A stretch of DNA of 8,780 nucleotides from Bacillota bacterium (GCA_023446675.1 JAEXPO010000489.1:1-8780); one strand, 5' to 3'. Positions 1-6,893 are shown, counted from the first letter of the stretch. The notes: generated by a model not told the origin, from the sequence alone. A program made the numbers and translations.

Positions 1-326
1 GCTTTATCCTGTGGGCCAATGTCTTTGATACCTGCGGAAGATTAATGTCCCTGGAATTTCTGGACGGAGGACAGGCCTGGAGACGGGCCCTTCATGAAAA
101 TCGCGAAGAGCTTCCCTTTGGTGCCGGTGATATAAGCCACCTGGAGTCCCTGGGGGAGCTTTTCGGGAAATCAGACAGAGAGGGACAAGCTGCCGTGTTT
201 GCCATGGTGGGTGAAAAGCTTTCTGTTATGGAAAAGCAGGCCCGGGAGGTTCATGAAACCACAGGCAAGCTCTATCGCAATCTGGGTGCCTTAGGCGGTG
301 CGGCCATGGTTTTGCTTCTTATATAG
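1..326 (+). CDS. spoIIIAB: Stage III sporulation protein SpoIIIAB (C-terminal part, 5' truncated by window)
   Basis: The reading frame is open from base 3 to the TAG at 324-326, giving 107 codons that run in from outside the window. SpoIIIAB is a membrane protein of the SpoIIIA-SpoIIQ complex, made in the mother cell and related to TadC/GspF-type secretion platform proteins. The visible part has the family's C-terminal pattern: an amphipathic helical region with LGELFGKSDREGQ (the usual LG-x-SDxxxQ region), a long helix rich in E, K and R, and a hydrophobic C-terminal segment (GALGGAAMVLLLI) that ends the protein in the membrane. The ATG at 45 is internal and should not be taken as the start, because coding continues upstream in the same frame (FILWANVFDTCGRL). 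The identification is supported by the six following spoIIIA genes in canonical order. spoIIIAA would be expected just upstream, outside the window. Confidence 0.93.
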   Translation, partial: FILWANVFDTCGRLMSLEFLDGGQAWRRALHENREELPFGAGDISHLESLGELFGKSDREGQAAVFAMVGEKLSVMEKQAREVHETTGKLYRNLGALGGAAMVLLLI

Positions 327-497
327 CACCATACACGATTAGCCCTCCTGAAAGGAACTTCAATTCGTTGCAGGACAGAGGCGCACAGCGTAAGGTATCG
401 GGCTCCGCCGTCCGGAAAGGCTGCGCGGACAGGCTTAAACCTTACTCCGGCACTCGATTAGACCCTCATCCGGATTGAAGGAAAGGAATGGATTGGA
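327..497 (+). other. spoIIIAB-spoIIIAC intergenic gap with inverted repeats
   Basis: This 171-bp stretch between two genes of the same operon has no convincing ORF. It holds a nested inverted repeat: GTAAGG at 390-395 pairs with CCTTAC at 440-445, and inside it GTCCG at 410-414 pairs with CGGAC at 426-430. A short imperfect direct repeat (CGATTAG, optional A, CCCTC) lies at 336-347 and again at 455-467, flanking the structured part. There is no T-tract, so it is not an intrinsic terminator. The last bases contain the spoIIIAC ribosome binding site. An RNA processing or stability element, or a relic of a small insertion, would fit, but neither is shown. Confidence 0.45.
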
Positions 498-692
498 ATG
501 AATGTGGATTTGATATTTCGGATTGCCGCGATCGGCATTATCGTTGCAATTTTGAACATTGTACTTAACAAATCCGGCCGCGAGGAGCAGGCCATGATGA
601 CAACCCTGGCAGGCCTTGTGGTTGTACTGATGATGGTGGTGAAGGAAATTGCCAATCTGTTTGATACAGTGAAGGCGTTGTTCGGATTTTAG
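498..692 (+). CDS. spoIIIAC: Stage III sporulation protein SpoIIIAC
   Basis: A 64-residue, very hydrophobic protein of the length usual for SpoIIIAC. Two transmembrane segments are visible, at about residues 5-24 (FRIAAIGIIVAILNIVLNKS) and 33-50 (MTTLAGLVVVLMMVVKE), joined by a short polar loop with SGREEQ. It is a small membrane subunit of the mother-cell side of the SpoIIIA-SpoIIQ feeding-tube complex and is normally encoded beside its relative SpoIIIAD. The ATG at 498 is preceded by a purine-rich GGAAAGG at 480-486. The ATG at 488 is out of frame. The context between spoIIIAB and spoIIIAD makes the call firm. Confidence 0.95.
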   Translation: MNVDLIFRIAAIGIIVAILNIVLNKSGREEQAMMTTLAGLVVVLMMVVKEIANLFDTVKALFGF

Positions 693-742
693 CCCTTCCG
701 GCTCGTCATGGACGGTGCCGGATTGAAGATGCAGGAAGGCTT

Positions 743-1132
743 ATGGAGACTGAATTAATCCGTATTGCCGCCATGGGTATAGTTGCGGCGGTGCTGGCGT
801 TGGTTATATCGGATAAAAGGCCTGAGTTCGGCATGCTGGTGGGGCTGGCCTTTGCCGTCATCGCGCTTTGGTTGATTTTAGGCAAGGCGGGTGCCGTGCT
901 CCGGCTTATTGAGGAAACGGTAAAGAGCTCCGGTATTGATACGGCGCTTTTGATGCCTGTACTCAAGGTAACGGGCATGGCCTATATTACCCAGTTTTCG
1001 GTGGATGCCTGCAGGGATGCGGGACAGAACGGCATTGCCTCCAAGGTGGAGGCGGCAGGCAAAATTATGATGCTGGTTGTGGCGGTTCCCATTGTCACCT
1101 CCCTCATTCGCATCATATCCACCATTTTATAG
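743..1132 (+). CDS. spoIIIAD: Stage III sporulation protein SpoIIIAD
   Basis: A 129-residue multi-spanning membrane protein, the typical size of SpoIIIAD. The N-terminal half shows two hydrophobic segments (about residues 4-22 and 29-46) in the same layout as SpoIIIAC. The second half has the family-type run around residues 66-84 (ALLMPVLKVTGMAYITQF), then CRDAGQNGIASKVEAAGK and a last membrane helix (about residues 110-128). It is thought to assemble with SpoIIIAC and SpoIIIAE in the mother-cell-derived membrane as part of the secretion-like channel. The start ATG at 743 follows AGGAAGG at 733-739, a close but usable spacing. It lies 50 bp after spoIIIAC and shares its operon. Confidence 0.95.
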   Translation: METELIRIAAMGIVAAVLALVISDKRPEFGMLVGLAFAVIALWLILGKAGAVLRLIEETVKSSGIDTALLMPVLKVTGMAYITQFSVDACRDAGQNGIASKVEAAGKIMMLVVAVPIVTSLIRIISTIL

Positions 1133-1190
1133 GACCTTACGGAGCAGAAGCCCTATTTGAAAACAAGTTATTTGCTTGCGCTTCCGATGA

Positions 1191-1234
1191 ATTGGGTTAC
1201 GCATAGCCTGCTTTAGTAAAGCGTTTTTACCAAT
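1191..1234 (+). repeat. Imperfect inverted repeat in the spoIIIAD-spoIIIAE gap
   Basis: The 135-bp gap between spoIIIAD and spoIIIAE contains a core hairpin GCTTT (1210-1214), loop AGT, AAAGC (1218-1222), followed directly by GTTTTT. Outer bases ATTGG (1191-1195) can pair with CCAAT (1230-1234). The core followed by a T-run resembles a weak intrinsic terminator or attenuator, but a 5-bp AT-rich stem is too weak to call one. It sits 33 bp before the spoIIIAE start, so if it forms it could tune read-through or protect the downstream mRNA. Confidence 0.35.
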
Positions 1235-1267
1235 CGTGTGAGATGTCTATCGAAGGGAGGATACACC

Positions 1268-2476
1268 ATGAGAAAAAGAGCCGCTGGATTTTTTCTTTTC
1301 CTCATGATCCTGATATTTTGGATGCAGGAACCGGCCTTGGCTTTGTCACAGAACGATTTCCAGACAGAGGATGCGAGCCAGGAGCTGCCGGATATGGATA
1401 CCCTTATTGAAAACCGGCTTGAGACAGGTAATGTGGATGCCATAAAAAAGGCCATAGACGCTATGCTGGAGGATGAGGATTCGGAGCTTAATAAAACCTT
1501 CAGCGCCGACCAGATTCTCTCCAATGCGCTTAAAGGCAACCCCCTGGACAATTTTAAGGGTCTGCCCAAGGTACTGACCGCCCTTGCAGGAAAGGAGTTA
1601 AAGGCGAATGTGGCCCTCATGCTGCAGCTTTTTGCCATTATGCTTCTTGGCGCCCTGGTGAAAAACCTGCAGCCGTTGGAAAAGGGGATTCCCAATGAAA
1701 CGGCCCGCATTTGCATAAACGGGGTTATGATGATGCTGGCTGCCACCAGCTTTGGAAATGCCGTTCAATTAGCCTCGGGGACCATCGGCGCCATGCAGGA
1801 GATTGCAGGCGTTGCCATGCCGGCCCTCTTTGCTCTTATGGCTTCGTCAGGAAAGCTGGTTTCCGTATCGGCCCTGCAGCCCATTATGCTTCTGGGGGTC
1901 AATACGGCCTGTCATATACTTAAGAACATACTGATGCCCCTTACCGTGGCCTCAGGTATTTTGTTTCTGGTTAATGCCCTTTCCGACCGCTTCAAGCTGG
2001 GAAATCTGGCCAAGCTCTTAAAAAGCACCGCCGTATGGGCAACAGGCGTTGTGGCGCTGGTATTTTCCATCGCCTTCTCCATTCAAAAAATGGCCAGCGG
2101 CACGGTGGATGCCGTTACACTCAAAACCGCCAAATTCGCTATCGGCACCTTTATTCCGGTGGCGGGGAAATATATGTCCGATGCTGCCGAAACCCTGCTT
2201 CTGTGTACCTCTGCAGCCGGCAGTGCCGTTGGCATTCTTACGGTGGCCGGGCTGATTTTGTCCGTTGCGGTTCCCTTTATCCGGCTGTTTCTCGTCATGC
2301 TGACCTTTAAGCTGGCAGCGGCTCTGGGGGCGCCTTTGTGCGACGAAGCCGTGTGTGATGCCCTGGAGGATGCATCCGGCTGTTTTTCCGTCATGCTGGG
2401 TATTGTGGGAGCTTCCTTTTTCGTATTAACGCTTTTGACCGGAACCCTTATGTCCAGCGGCGGGTATATGCGCTGA
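1268..2476 (+). CDS. spoIIIAE: Stage III sporulation protein SpoIIIAE
   Basis: I place the start at the ATG at 1268, which is preceded by a strong AAGGGAGG (1253-1260) with a 7-base spacer. A GTG at 1238 would add ten residues but has no comparable site. The 402-residue product matches the roughly 400 usual for the family. It opens with a clear signal peptide: RKR, a hydrophobic core (about residues 5-19), then EPALA with probable cleavage after residue 25. A polar acidic region (about 26-110) is followed by a C-terminal half with about seven membrane segments. SpoIIIAE is the large polytopic subunit of the mother-cell channel and needs its signal sequence for correct topology in species studied. 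It is co-transcribed with its neighbours. Confidence 0.95.
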   Translation: MRKRAAGFFLFLMILIFWMQEPALALSQNDFQTEDASQELPDMDTLIENRLETGNVDAIKKAIDAMLEDEDSELNKTFSADQILSNALKGNPLDNFKGLPKVLTALAGKELKANVALMLQLFAIMLLGALVKNLQPLEKGIPNETARICINGVMMMLAATSFGNAVQLASGTIGAMQEIAGVAMPALFALMASSGKLVSVSALQPIMLLGVNTACHILKNILMPLTVASGILFLVNALSDRFKLGNLAKLLKSTAVWATGVVALVFSIAFSIQKMASGTVDAVTLKTAKFAIGTFIPVAGKYMSDAAETLLLCTSAAGSAVGILTVAGLILSVAVPFIRLFLVMLTFKLAAALGAPLCDEAVCDALEDASGCFSVMLGIVGASFFVLTLLTGTLMSSGGYMR

Positions 2477-2516
2477 CCCTAATTGTGCATTTGTTAACAA
2501 AGGAGGAATAAAAGCT

Positions 2517-3071
2517 ATGAATGATTTAAGAAGCTGGATTATAACCTTAATTGCGGCCACCCTGGGCTGTGTGATGCTTGAACGTATGGCACCTGAAGGA
2601 AACCTTCAAAAATATGTGCGGTTAATATGCGGTCTTGTGATAACCCTGTTGGTGGCAACACCCGTACTGAAATTTCTTAATGGCGGCATGACCTTTAACA
2701 GTGCTTTTTTCGCGGATTCCATCGCTCTTTCCGAAAAAGAGCTTACAACCAGAATGAACGCTATGGTGGCCGACGACAACCGCCAGATGCTGGAGATATA
2801 CCGAACCTCTCTTATAAAAGATATACACAGCCGGTTTGAAGGCGAGAACGATTATAAGGTAACCGCTGTGGATGCGGTTTTGGAGGAGGATGCGGCAAGC
2901 GCCTCCTATGGACATATTCGTAAGCTGTACATCAGCCTCACAGCCGATGGGAAGGCGGTTTCCCTACTGGAAGGGGGGCTTGAAGCGGGACCGGTGCAGA
3001 GCATGAAAAGCGAATTGACCTCTGTTTTCGGAATTGACGGTGAGGACATTGTGATTGAAATAAAAAAATAA
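2517..3071 (+). CDS. spoIIIAF: Stage III sporulation protein SpoIIIAF
   Basis: A 184-residue protein, slightly shorter than the roughly 200 of the Bacillus form. Two N-terminal membrane helices are visible (about residues 6-23 and 34-51), separated by the family-like RMAPEGNLQKYVRLI. The remaining 130 residues form a soluble domain outside the membrane, starting with a helical stretch rich in E, R and Q and ending in a ring-building-type fold with the SVFGIDGEDIVIEIKK tail. SpoIIIAF is a ring component of the SpoIIIA-SpoIIQ channel. The start ATG at 2517 has a near-perfect Shine-Dalgarno AAAGGAGG at 2499-2506. It begins 40 bp after spoIIIAE. Confidence 0.94.
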   Translation: MNDLRSWIITLIAATLGCVMLERMAPEGNLQKYVRLICGLVITLLVATPVLKFLNGGMTFNSAFFADSIALSEKELTTRMNAMVADDNRQMLEIYRTSLIKDIHSRFEGENDYKVTAVDAVLEEDAASASYGHIRKLYISLTADGKAVSLLEGGLEAGPVQSMKSELTSVFGIDGEDIVIEIKK

Positions 3072-3108
3072 TGTTAGAACAAAAAGGCGTATTTATAAAG
3101 GGTTAAAG

Positions 3109-3738
3109 GTGAAAGGGAGGCTTGAAAGGACCATGTTTAAAGGGATAACGGGTTTTTTTATACGGAAGAACGAGGATGGCGGAAAAAAGAAACCGTCTCC
3201 ATTAGAAAATTTGGTCATAATTGTGGTACTAGGCGTAATAATCATCTTAGCAGGAGGTTTTTTTACACGATCCAGCGACACGGAGGATACCTTTGGAAAC
3301 AAAAGTGGAAATTCTTCTTCCGGTTCGTCGGGCGTGGCAAGCCTGACGGAAACCGGCTATAACGGCCAGGAGGTGGTGTCCGATATTGAAAAAAGGCTGT
3401 CGGAGCTGCTTTCAAATGTGCAGGGGGCAGGTGTGGTAAGTGTCATGGTCTATGCGGACACAAGCAGCGAGGTTGTGCCTGCCTATAACAATCAGCAGGA
3501 GACCAGAGAGGATGCCACAAACGGAGGAACCTCCTCCCAGTTAAGCGAAAACAAGGAACTGGCACTGTCGGGGGATGACACGCCCGTTGTGCTTAAGGTT
3601 ATCATTCCACAGATACGGGGAGTCGTTGTAGTGGCGGAAGGGGCAGACGACCTTCTTGTTAAGGAACAGTTGAATAATGCGGTGTGTACTCTCTTGGGGA
3701 TTCCTGAACACAGGGTACAGATCCTAAAGCATAAATAG
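3109..3738 (+). CDS. spoIIIAG: Stage III sporulation protein SpoIIIAG
   Basis: SpoIIIAG forms a large ring in the intermembrane space of the SpoIIIA-SpoIIQ channel. The 209-residue reading has a basic cytoplasmic N-terminus, one membrane helix (about residues 35-52, LVIIVVLGVIIILAGGFF), a flexible Gly/Ser-rich linker, then the ring-building domain from about residue 85 (DIEKRLSELLSNVQGAGVVSVMV) to the end (NNAVCTLLGIPEHRVQILK). The start is uncertain. A GTG at 3109 follows AAAGGG (3097-3102) at a 6-base spacer. An in-frame ATG at 3133 gives 201 residues but has GGGAGG (3115-3120) at a long 12-base spacer. Both leave a short cytoplasmic tail before the membrane helix, as in the family. The product identity does not depend on this choice. 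Confidence 0.93.
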   Translation: MKGRLERTMFKGITGFFIRKNEDGGKKKPSPLENLVIIVVLGVIIILAGGFFTRSSDTEDTFGNKSGNSSSGSSGVASLTETGYNGQEVVSDIEKRLSELLSNVQGAGVVSVMVYADTSSEVVPAYNNQQETREDATNGGTSSQLSENKELALSGDDTPVVLKVIIPQIRGVVVVAEGADDLLVKEQLNNAVCTLLGIPEHRVQILKHK

Positions 3739-3759
3739 TCGAAATCGGGAGGGAATCGT

Positions 3760-4383
3760 ATGAGAAGGAAACAGGTTATCGTATTAGGGCTGGTGCTGGT
3801 AATTATTGCAGTGGGCGTATTGCAGTACAACTACGGAGGAATCGGGGATTCCACCAAAGTAGGGCTCCTTGACGGCGGTCTTCTGACAGATGCGGAGGGT
3901 ACGGATCTGGAGGATTTGCCTGGGGCAGCGGTTTATGTGGACAACGGGGATAGCGTAACAGGCAATGAGCAGGCGGATGCCGCCATCAACCAAAACAGCC
4001 AGGCCGCCGGCTTCTTTGCGGAAGCGCGAATGGAAAGGGACAAAACCCGGAGCAAGGTTAAGGAAGAATTAAAGGGAATTGCTTTAAACGCCACGGACGG
4101 TACCGTTGCCGTGTCGGGAACAACAACCGGCGTCACCTCCGCAGAGGCTCAGGAGCAGCTGGTGGAGGTTATAAGGCGCAGCGAAGCCGAGGGAACCATT
4201 GAAACCCTTATCCGCCAAAAGGGCTTTGAAGACGCTATCGTCTATTACAGCGATTCCGGCAGCATTGATGTTGTGGTAAAAGCCACAAGCCTCAATGCGA
4301 CCCAGGTCGCTCAAATCAGCGACATCGTTACCCGGCATTCCAAGGTAGCCATGGAAAATATCACGGTTAAAAATGTGAATTAG
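3760..4383 (+). CDS. spoIIIAH: Stage III sporulation protein SpoIIIAH
   Basis: A 207-residue bitopic protein near the 218 residues of the Bacillus protein. MRRKQ is followed by one membrane helix (about residues 6-23), a low-complexity acidic linker, a long charged helix (about 85-110, AEARMERDKTRSKVKEEL), and a C-terminal ring-building domain related to YscJ/FliF (about 130-207, ending HSKVAMENITVKNVN). SpoIIIAH is anchored in the mother-cell-derived membrane and binds forespore SpoIIQ across the intermembrane space, joining the two halves of the channel. The start ATG is preceded by a GGGAGGG at a normal spacer. It is the last gene of the operon, and the next gene is convergent. Confidence 0.95.
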   Translation: MRRKQVIVLGLVLVIIAVGVLQYNYGGIGDSTKVGLLDGGLLTDAEGTDLEDLPGAAVYVDNGDSVTGNEQADAAINQNSQAAGFFAEARMERDKTRSKVKEELKGIALNATDGTVAVSGTTTGVTSAEAQEQLVEVIRRSEAEGTIETLIRQKGFEDAIVYYSDSGSIDVVVKATSLNATQVAQISDIVTRHSKVAMENITVKNVN

Positions 4384-4396
4384 TACTTATAGTTCA

Positions 4397-4414
4397 GAAG
4401 CGTTTTTACGCTTC
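4397..4414. repeat. Perfect 7-bp hairpin just after spoIIIAH
   Basis: GAAGCGT (4397-4403) pairs perfectly with ACGCTTC (4408-4414) around a TTTT loop, 14 bp past the spoIIIAH stop. It is followed by CCCC rather than a T-tract, and it has no T-tract in the other direction either. It may mark the 3' end of the spoIIIA transcript or protect it, but it is not a canonical intrinsic terminator. Confidence 0.5.
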
Positions 4415-4483
4415 CCCCTGCCCACCGACTTTCGAGGGAAGGTGTAGAAGTGCTGTCCACCAATTTAACCGGTATAAGGGTAT

Positions 4484-4510
4484 GGGCCGGGGGAGGATAT
4501 CCCCCGGCTC
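4484..4510. repeat. GC-rich 8-bp hairpin between convergent spoIIIAH and glycosidase genes
   Basis: GCCGGGGG (4486-4493) and CCCCCGGC (4501-4508) form a perfect 8-bp GC-rich stem around a 7-base loop, extendable by one G-T and one G-C pair. Neither side is followed by a T-tract. Its place between converging transcription units suggests a bidirectional stop or mRNA-end stabiliser, perhaps helped by Rho, but this is inferred from position. The rest of the 4384-4558 gap shows no gene. Confidence 0.5.
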
Positions 4511-4558
4511 CCAGAGCCCAGAGAAAAGCCCAGGAGGACAGGCCAGCCTGAAAGCTTT

Positions 4559-5848
4559 TCATCGGGTCATCACATCCACAATCAAAACCCAGTCCTGGCC
4601 CTTGCCGGATGTGGGCGGTACAAAGAGTGTTTCCTCTGCCGGTACGATACAAAAGGCCGTCTCCGTACCGTTTCGGGGATTAAACCAGGACGCCTTGAGA
4701 ATCTTCCCCCCCAGCTTATCCAAATAACCTGTTACGGGCAGTCCCAGAGGACTGTAAAAGAAGGCGTAAGCCTCGCCTCTGCCCGCCGCCTGATGAGCCA
4801 TAACTGCCGGGTCTTCCTCTACCAGCTCCGGCGCGGGCCGGAATTCAAAATAGGGGCGGCTCAGGCGAAGGTCCATGGCATAACGGGCCTGACGGGCGCC
4901 GGGATGCTCCATAACTTCCTCCCAGCGATAGGGCCAGTAGGGCTGGGGCTCCGTATTGAAAATCCAACTGGAATGGTTGCCATAGGTGTTGCCGCATACG
5001 CCCTCCATTAAATTCCAGTAAGTGTTTTGGCGGATATCGTCCTCCTGCCAGTAAATTCCTAGCTCGGTCTTAAAGCAGGCGGGATGATCCTCATAACGGG
5101 GCTCGGCATCCATAAAGGGCTTTTCCTCTGCCTCAACGGTTCTTCGGATAAGCTCCCAGCTTCTGTAAGCTTCAACGCCATGTCCGGACTGGATCGTGTG
5201 AAAATCAATATAGCTTTTGTCCTTTACACTGTCCGCAGAGGTGGAACAGCCGGTGGGATGAAAGGTTACAAGGTGATTTCCAGTGTCGCCCTCCTTAAGT
5301 CCCTGGGCCATGGCGTCGATGACAGCCCGGTGATTATCCGTTGCAAGGGGCCTGTCGCCGCCTAACATCCAGATGATATTCCAGAAGTCCTTATAGCGGT
5401 TGCCCAGCCACCTTCCGAAGCTTTGTGCATTTTCAGGAGTGAAGATCTCCGGGCCCTGGCCCCAGGCTTTGTTATACTTGTCTCCCCAGGTAGGCAGAAA
5501 GGCAATAAACAAGCCCTTTTCGCCAGCCGTTTTCACAATGTGGTCCACATGATCCCAGTAGCTGTACTCTCCCTGGGTATCCGGCTTTTCAGGATCGTAG
5601 GTCTCTCCGGTTTTTAAAAGGGGAAATCTGCCGTAAGCGTTGGGGGTTCCAAGACCGTCGCGTTCCGCCAGTGCCACGGCCTGAATGACATTAAAGCCCT
5701 GTTTTTGGCGAACGGACAGGTAATACTCCGCCTCCGTACGGCTGAGCCTGTGGAAAAGCTCCCATGCCGTATCCCCCAGGTAAAAGAAGGGCTTGCCGTC
5801 CGTCGCGGCCAAGTATCTTTTTCCTTCGTGAACAGTAAGTTCTATCAT
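4559..5848 (-). CDS. Apiosidase-like glycoside hydrolase (DUF4038 / GH140-type), cytoplasmic
   Basis: The best start is the ATG at 5848, giving 429 residues, because GAGGAGTG lies 6 bases upstream. A GTG at 5857 would sit directly on that site. The N-terminal two thirds read as a TIM barrel of the DUF4038 apiosidase-like type: FFYLGDTAWELFHRLSR at about 21-37, FNVIQAVAL near 52-60, WMLGGD at 160-165 and FMDAEPRYE around 245-253. By analogy with GH140 enzymes, D165 and E249 are the probable acid/base and nucleophile. The C-terminal hundred residues match the small beta domain usually attached to this family (WFNPRNGTE, FVPPTSGKGQDWVL). There is no signal peptide, so it probably acts inside the cell on an imported oligosaccharide. 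The true substrate is unknown, since DUF4038 includes more than apiosidases. A GntR regulator and an oxidoreductase relic lie upstream on the same strand. Confidence 0.85.
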   Translation of the reverse strand: MIELTVHEGKRYLAATDGKPFFYLGDTAWELFHRLSRTEAEYYLSVRQKQGFNVIQAVALAERDGLGTPNAYGRFPLLKTGETYDPEKPDTQGEYSYWDHVDHIVKTAGEKGLFIAFLPTWGDKYNKAWGQGPEIFTPENAQSFGRWLGNRYKDFWNIIWMLGGDRPLATDNHRAVIDAMAQGLKEGDTGNHLVTFHPTGCSTSADSVKDKSYIDFHTIQSGHGVEAYRSWELIRRTVEAEEKPFMDAEPRYEDHPACFKTELGIYWQEDDIRQNTYWNLMEGVCGNTYGNHSSWIFNTEPQPYWPYRWEEVMEHPGARQARYAMDLRLSRPYFEFRPAPELVEEDPAVMAHQAAGRGEAYAFFYSPLGLPVTGYLDKLGGKILKASWFNPRNGTETAFCIVPAEETLFVPPTSGKGQDWVLIVDVMTR

Positions 5849-5857
5849 ATTATTCAC

Positions 5858-5930
5858 TCCTCGTTATCCTGTTTTATCTTCCCTGTGCGGGAATGCTGAA
5901 AGCATTATTATGATGGCTCAGTTTACCTGC
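5858..5930 (-). other. Short leader before the glycosidase gene
   Basis: This stretch between the oxidoreductase relic and the glycosidase contains a 6-bp hairpin, AATGCT (5892-5897) and AGCATT (5901-5906) with a 3-base loop, and the glycosidase ribosome binding site. I see no convincing -35/-10 pair on the minus strand, so the glycosidase is probably transcribed from the promoter ahead of the GntR gene. Confidence 0.35.
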
Positions 5931-6113
5931 TTAAGGTGAAGCATTTCGGCAAGCACCTCCTGAATTTTCTCCGAACCGGACGGCCTCGGCCTCCGCTTTT
6001 TCCTTTGTCCGGTTCCAAAGTGCAACAACCTGAACACCGATGCTTTGCCAGGCAGCAATTTGAAAGTGCGCCCAGTATCCGGTGCCGAAAAACTGTTCAT
6101 TATTGGCAGCCAT
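5931..6113 (-). pseudogene. Relic of a Gfo/Idh/MocA-family oxidoreductase (N-terminal fragment)
   Basis: About 60 codons that read as the start of an NAD(P)-dependent sugar oxidoreductase: FGTGYWAHFQIAAWQ holds the nucleotide-binding GxGxxA motif, and VVALWNRTKEKAEAEAVRFG is the second beta strand and helix typical of the family. Intact members have about 330-380 residues. Here the similarity stops after RFG and the frame ends at 5931. A neighbouring frame continues with IQEVLAEMLHLKQVN to a stop at 5918, so a frameshift or internal deletion is possible. The ATG at 6113 lies 18 bp after the GntR stop and has no Shine-Dalgarno site, and the first beta strand (normally KIGFIGTG) is shortened. 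I read it as a decayed gene once co-transcribed with the regulator and glycosidase. Confidence 0.72.
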
Positions 6114-6131
6114 TTGTGTAAGCGAATCCGG

Positions 6132-6893
6132 CTAAATGGAAGGGGGTTCCATGCCCCCGGGCTTTTGATCAAGGGCTGTTTGGCTAAGATAAACCTCTTC
6201 CCACTCCCTTATGGATGCCAGTGTTGCTTCCACCGCCGCCTTCTCATCCCTGGCTTCAATGGCGCAGGCAATTTGGCGATGGAGCTCAAGTGCGAACTTT
6301 TCATTGAGCTCCCGTTTGTAGGTGCTTTCAATAGAGGGCTCAAAGTAGCGCAAAACAAAGCGATAGAGGCTTTCTACAAGACGGTTTCCGCTGGCTTTAG
6401 CAAGAGCGTGGTGAAAGGCCAGATCAAGCTTTAGCCTGTCTGCCTGGCTGCAGGCCGGGTTAAAGCCTTCCTCCATGCTTGCCACAGCCGCCAGAATGTG
6501 CTGAATATCCTCTGCAGAAGCGTGCTTTATTGTCAGGCGCACTACCTTGAGCTCGATCATTTCCCTTAATTCAACCATTTCAACAGCCTGGTGCTCCGTC
6601 ATCATAAGGCTGAGCAGAAAGGGATCAAGAAGGGATTCGCCAATGCTTGAGGATATGTAGGTGCCGTCCCCCCGTCGAATATCCACAATACCGAACGCCG
6701 AAAGAATTTTCATACCCTCCCGTATGGATCCCCGGCTTATTCCAAGACTCTCCGCAAGTGCGCCTTCGCTGGGGATTAGATCTCCCGGCTTGAGCTTTCT
6801 TGTTATTAAAAGCTTTCGAAAGCTGTCAAGCATGTAATCCACTGCCGAACCTGAATTTCTCTTTTCATTGAATAGAGAATGGTCATTATCCAA
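6132..6893 (-). CDS. GntR-family transcriptional regulator, FadR (FCD) subfamily
   Basis: The N-terminal winged helix (about residues 17-80) shows the GntR signature: LKPGDLIPSEGALAESLGIS, RGSIREGMKIL and the wing RRGDGTYI. The rest is an all-helical FCD effector domain (about 99-230). I prefer a TTG start at 6893 (253 residues), because GGAGGG (6903-6908) lies 9 bases before it. The upstream ATG at 6920 has no ribosome site and would itself place that site inside the coding region. In the FCD domain D157, H161 and H205 occupy three metal-ligand positions, but the last expected histidine, in the helix after RDEKAA, reads as serine (about residue 227). It heads the glycosidase unit and probably represses it until a sugar or sugar acid is present. 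The exact effector cannot be told. Confidence 0.9.
   Translation of the reverse strand: MDNDHSLFNEKRNSGSAVDYMLDSFRKLLITRKLKPGDLIPSEGALAESLGISRGSIREGMKILSAFGIVDIRRGDGTYISSSIGESLLDPFLLSLMMTEHQAVEMVELREMIELKVVRLTIKHASAEDIQHILAAVASMEEGFNPACSQADRLKLDLAFHHALAKASGNRLVESLYRFVLRYFEPSIESTYKRELNEKFALELHRQIACAIEARDEKAAVEATLASIREWEEVYLSQTALDQKPGGMEPPSI

Noticed and set aside
1213..1746. A 177-codon minus-strand ORF across spoIIIAE
   Set aside because: It is antisense to a well-supported gene, has no ribosome site and no recognisable protein features.
4486..4508. GC-rich hairpin as a canonical intrinsic terminator
   Set aside because: No T-tract follows the stem on either strand.
6045..6434. A 129-codon plus-strand ORF across the GntR gene and oxidoreductase relic
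   Set aside because: It is antisense to the clear FCD domain coding sequence and shows no family pattern.
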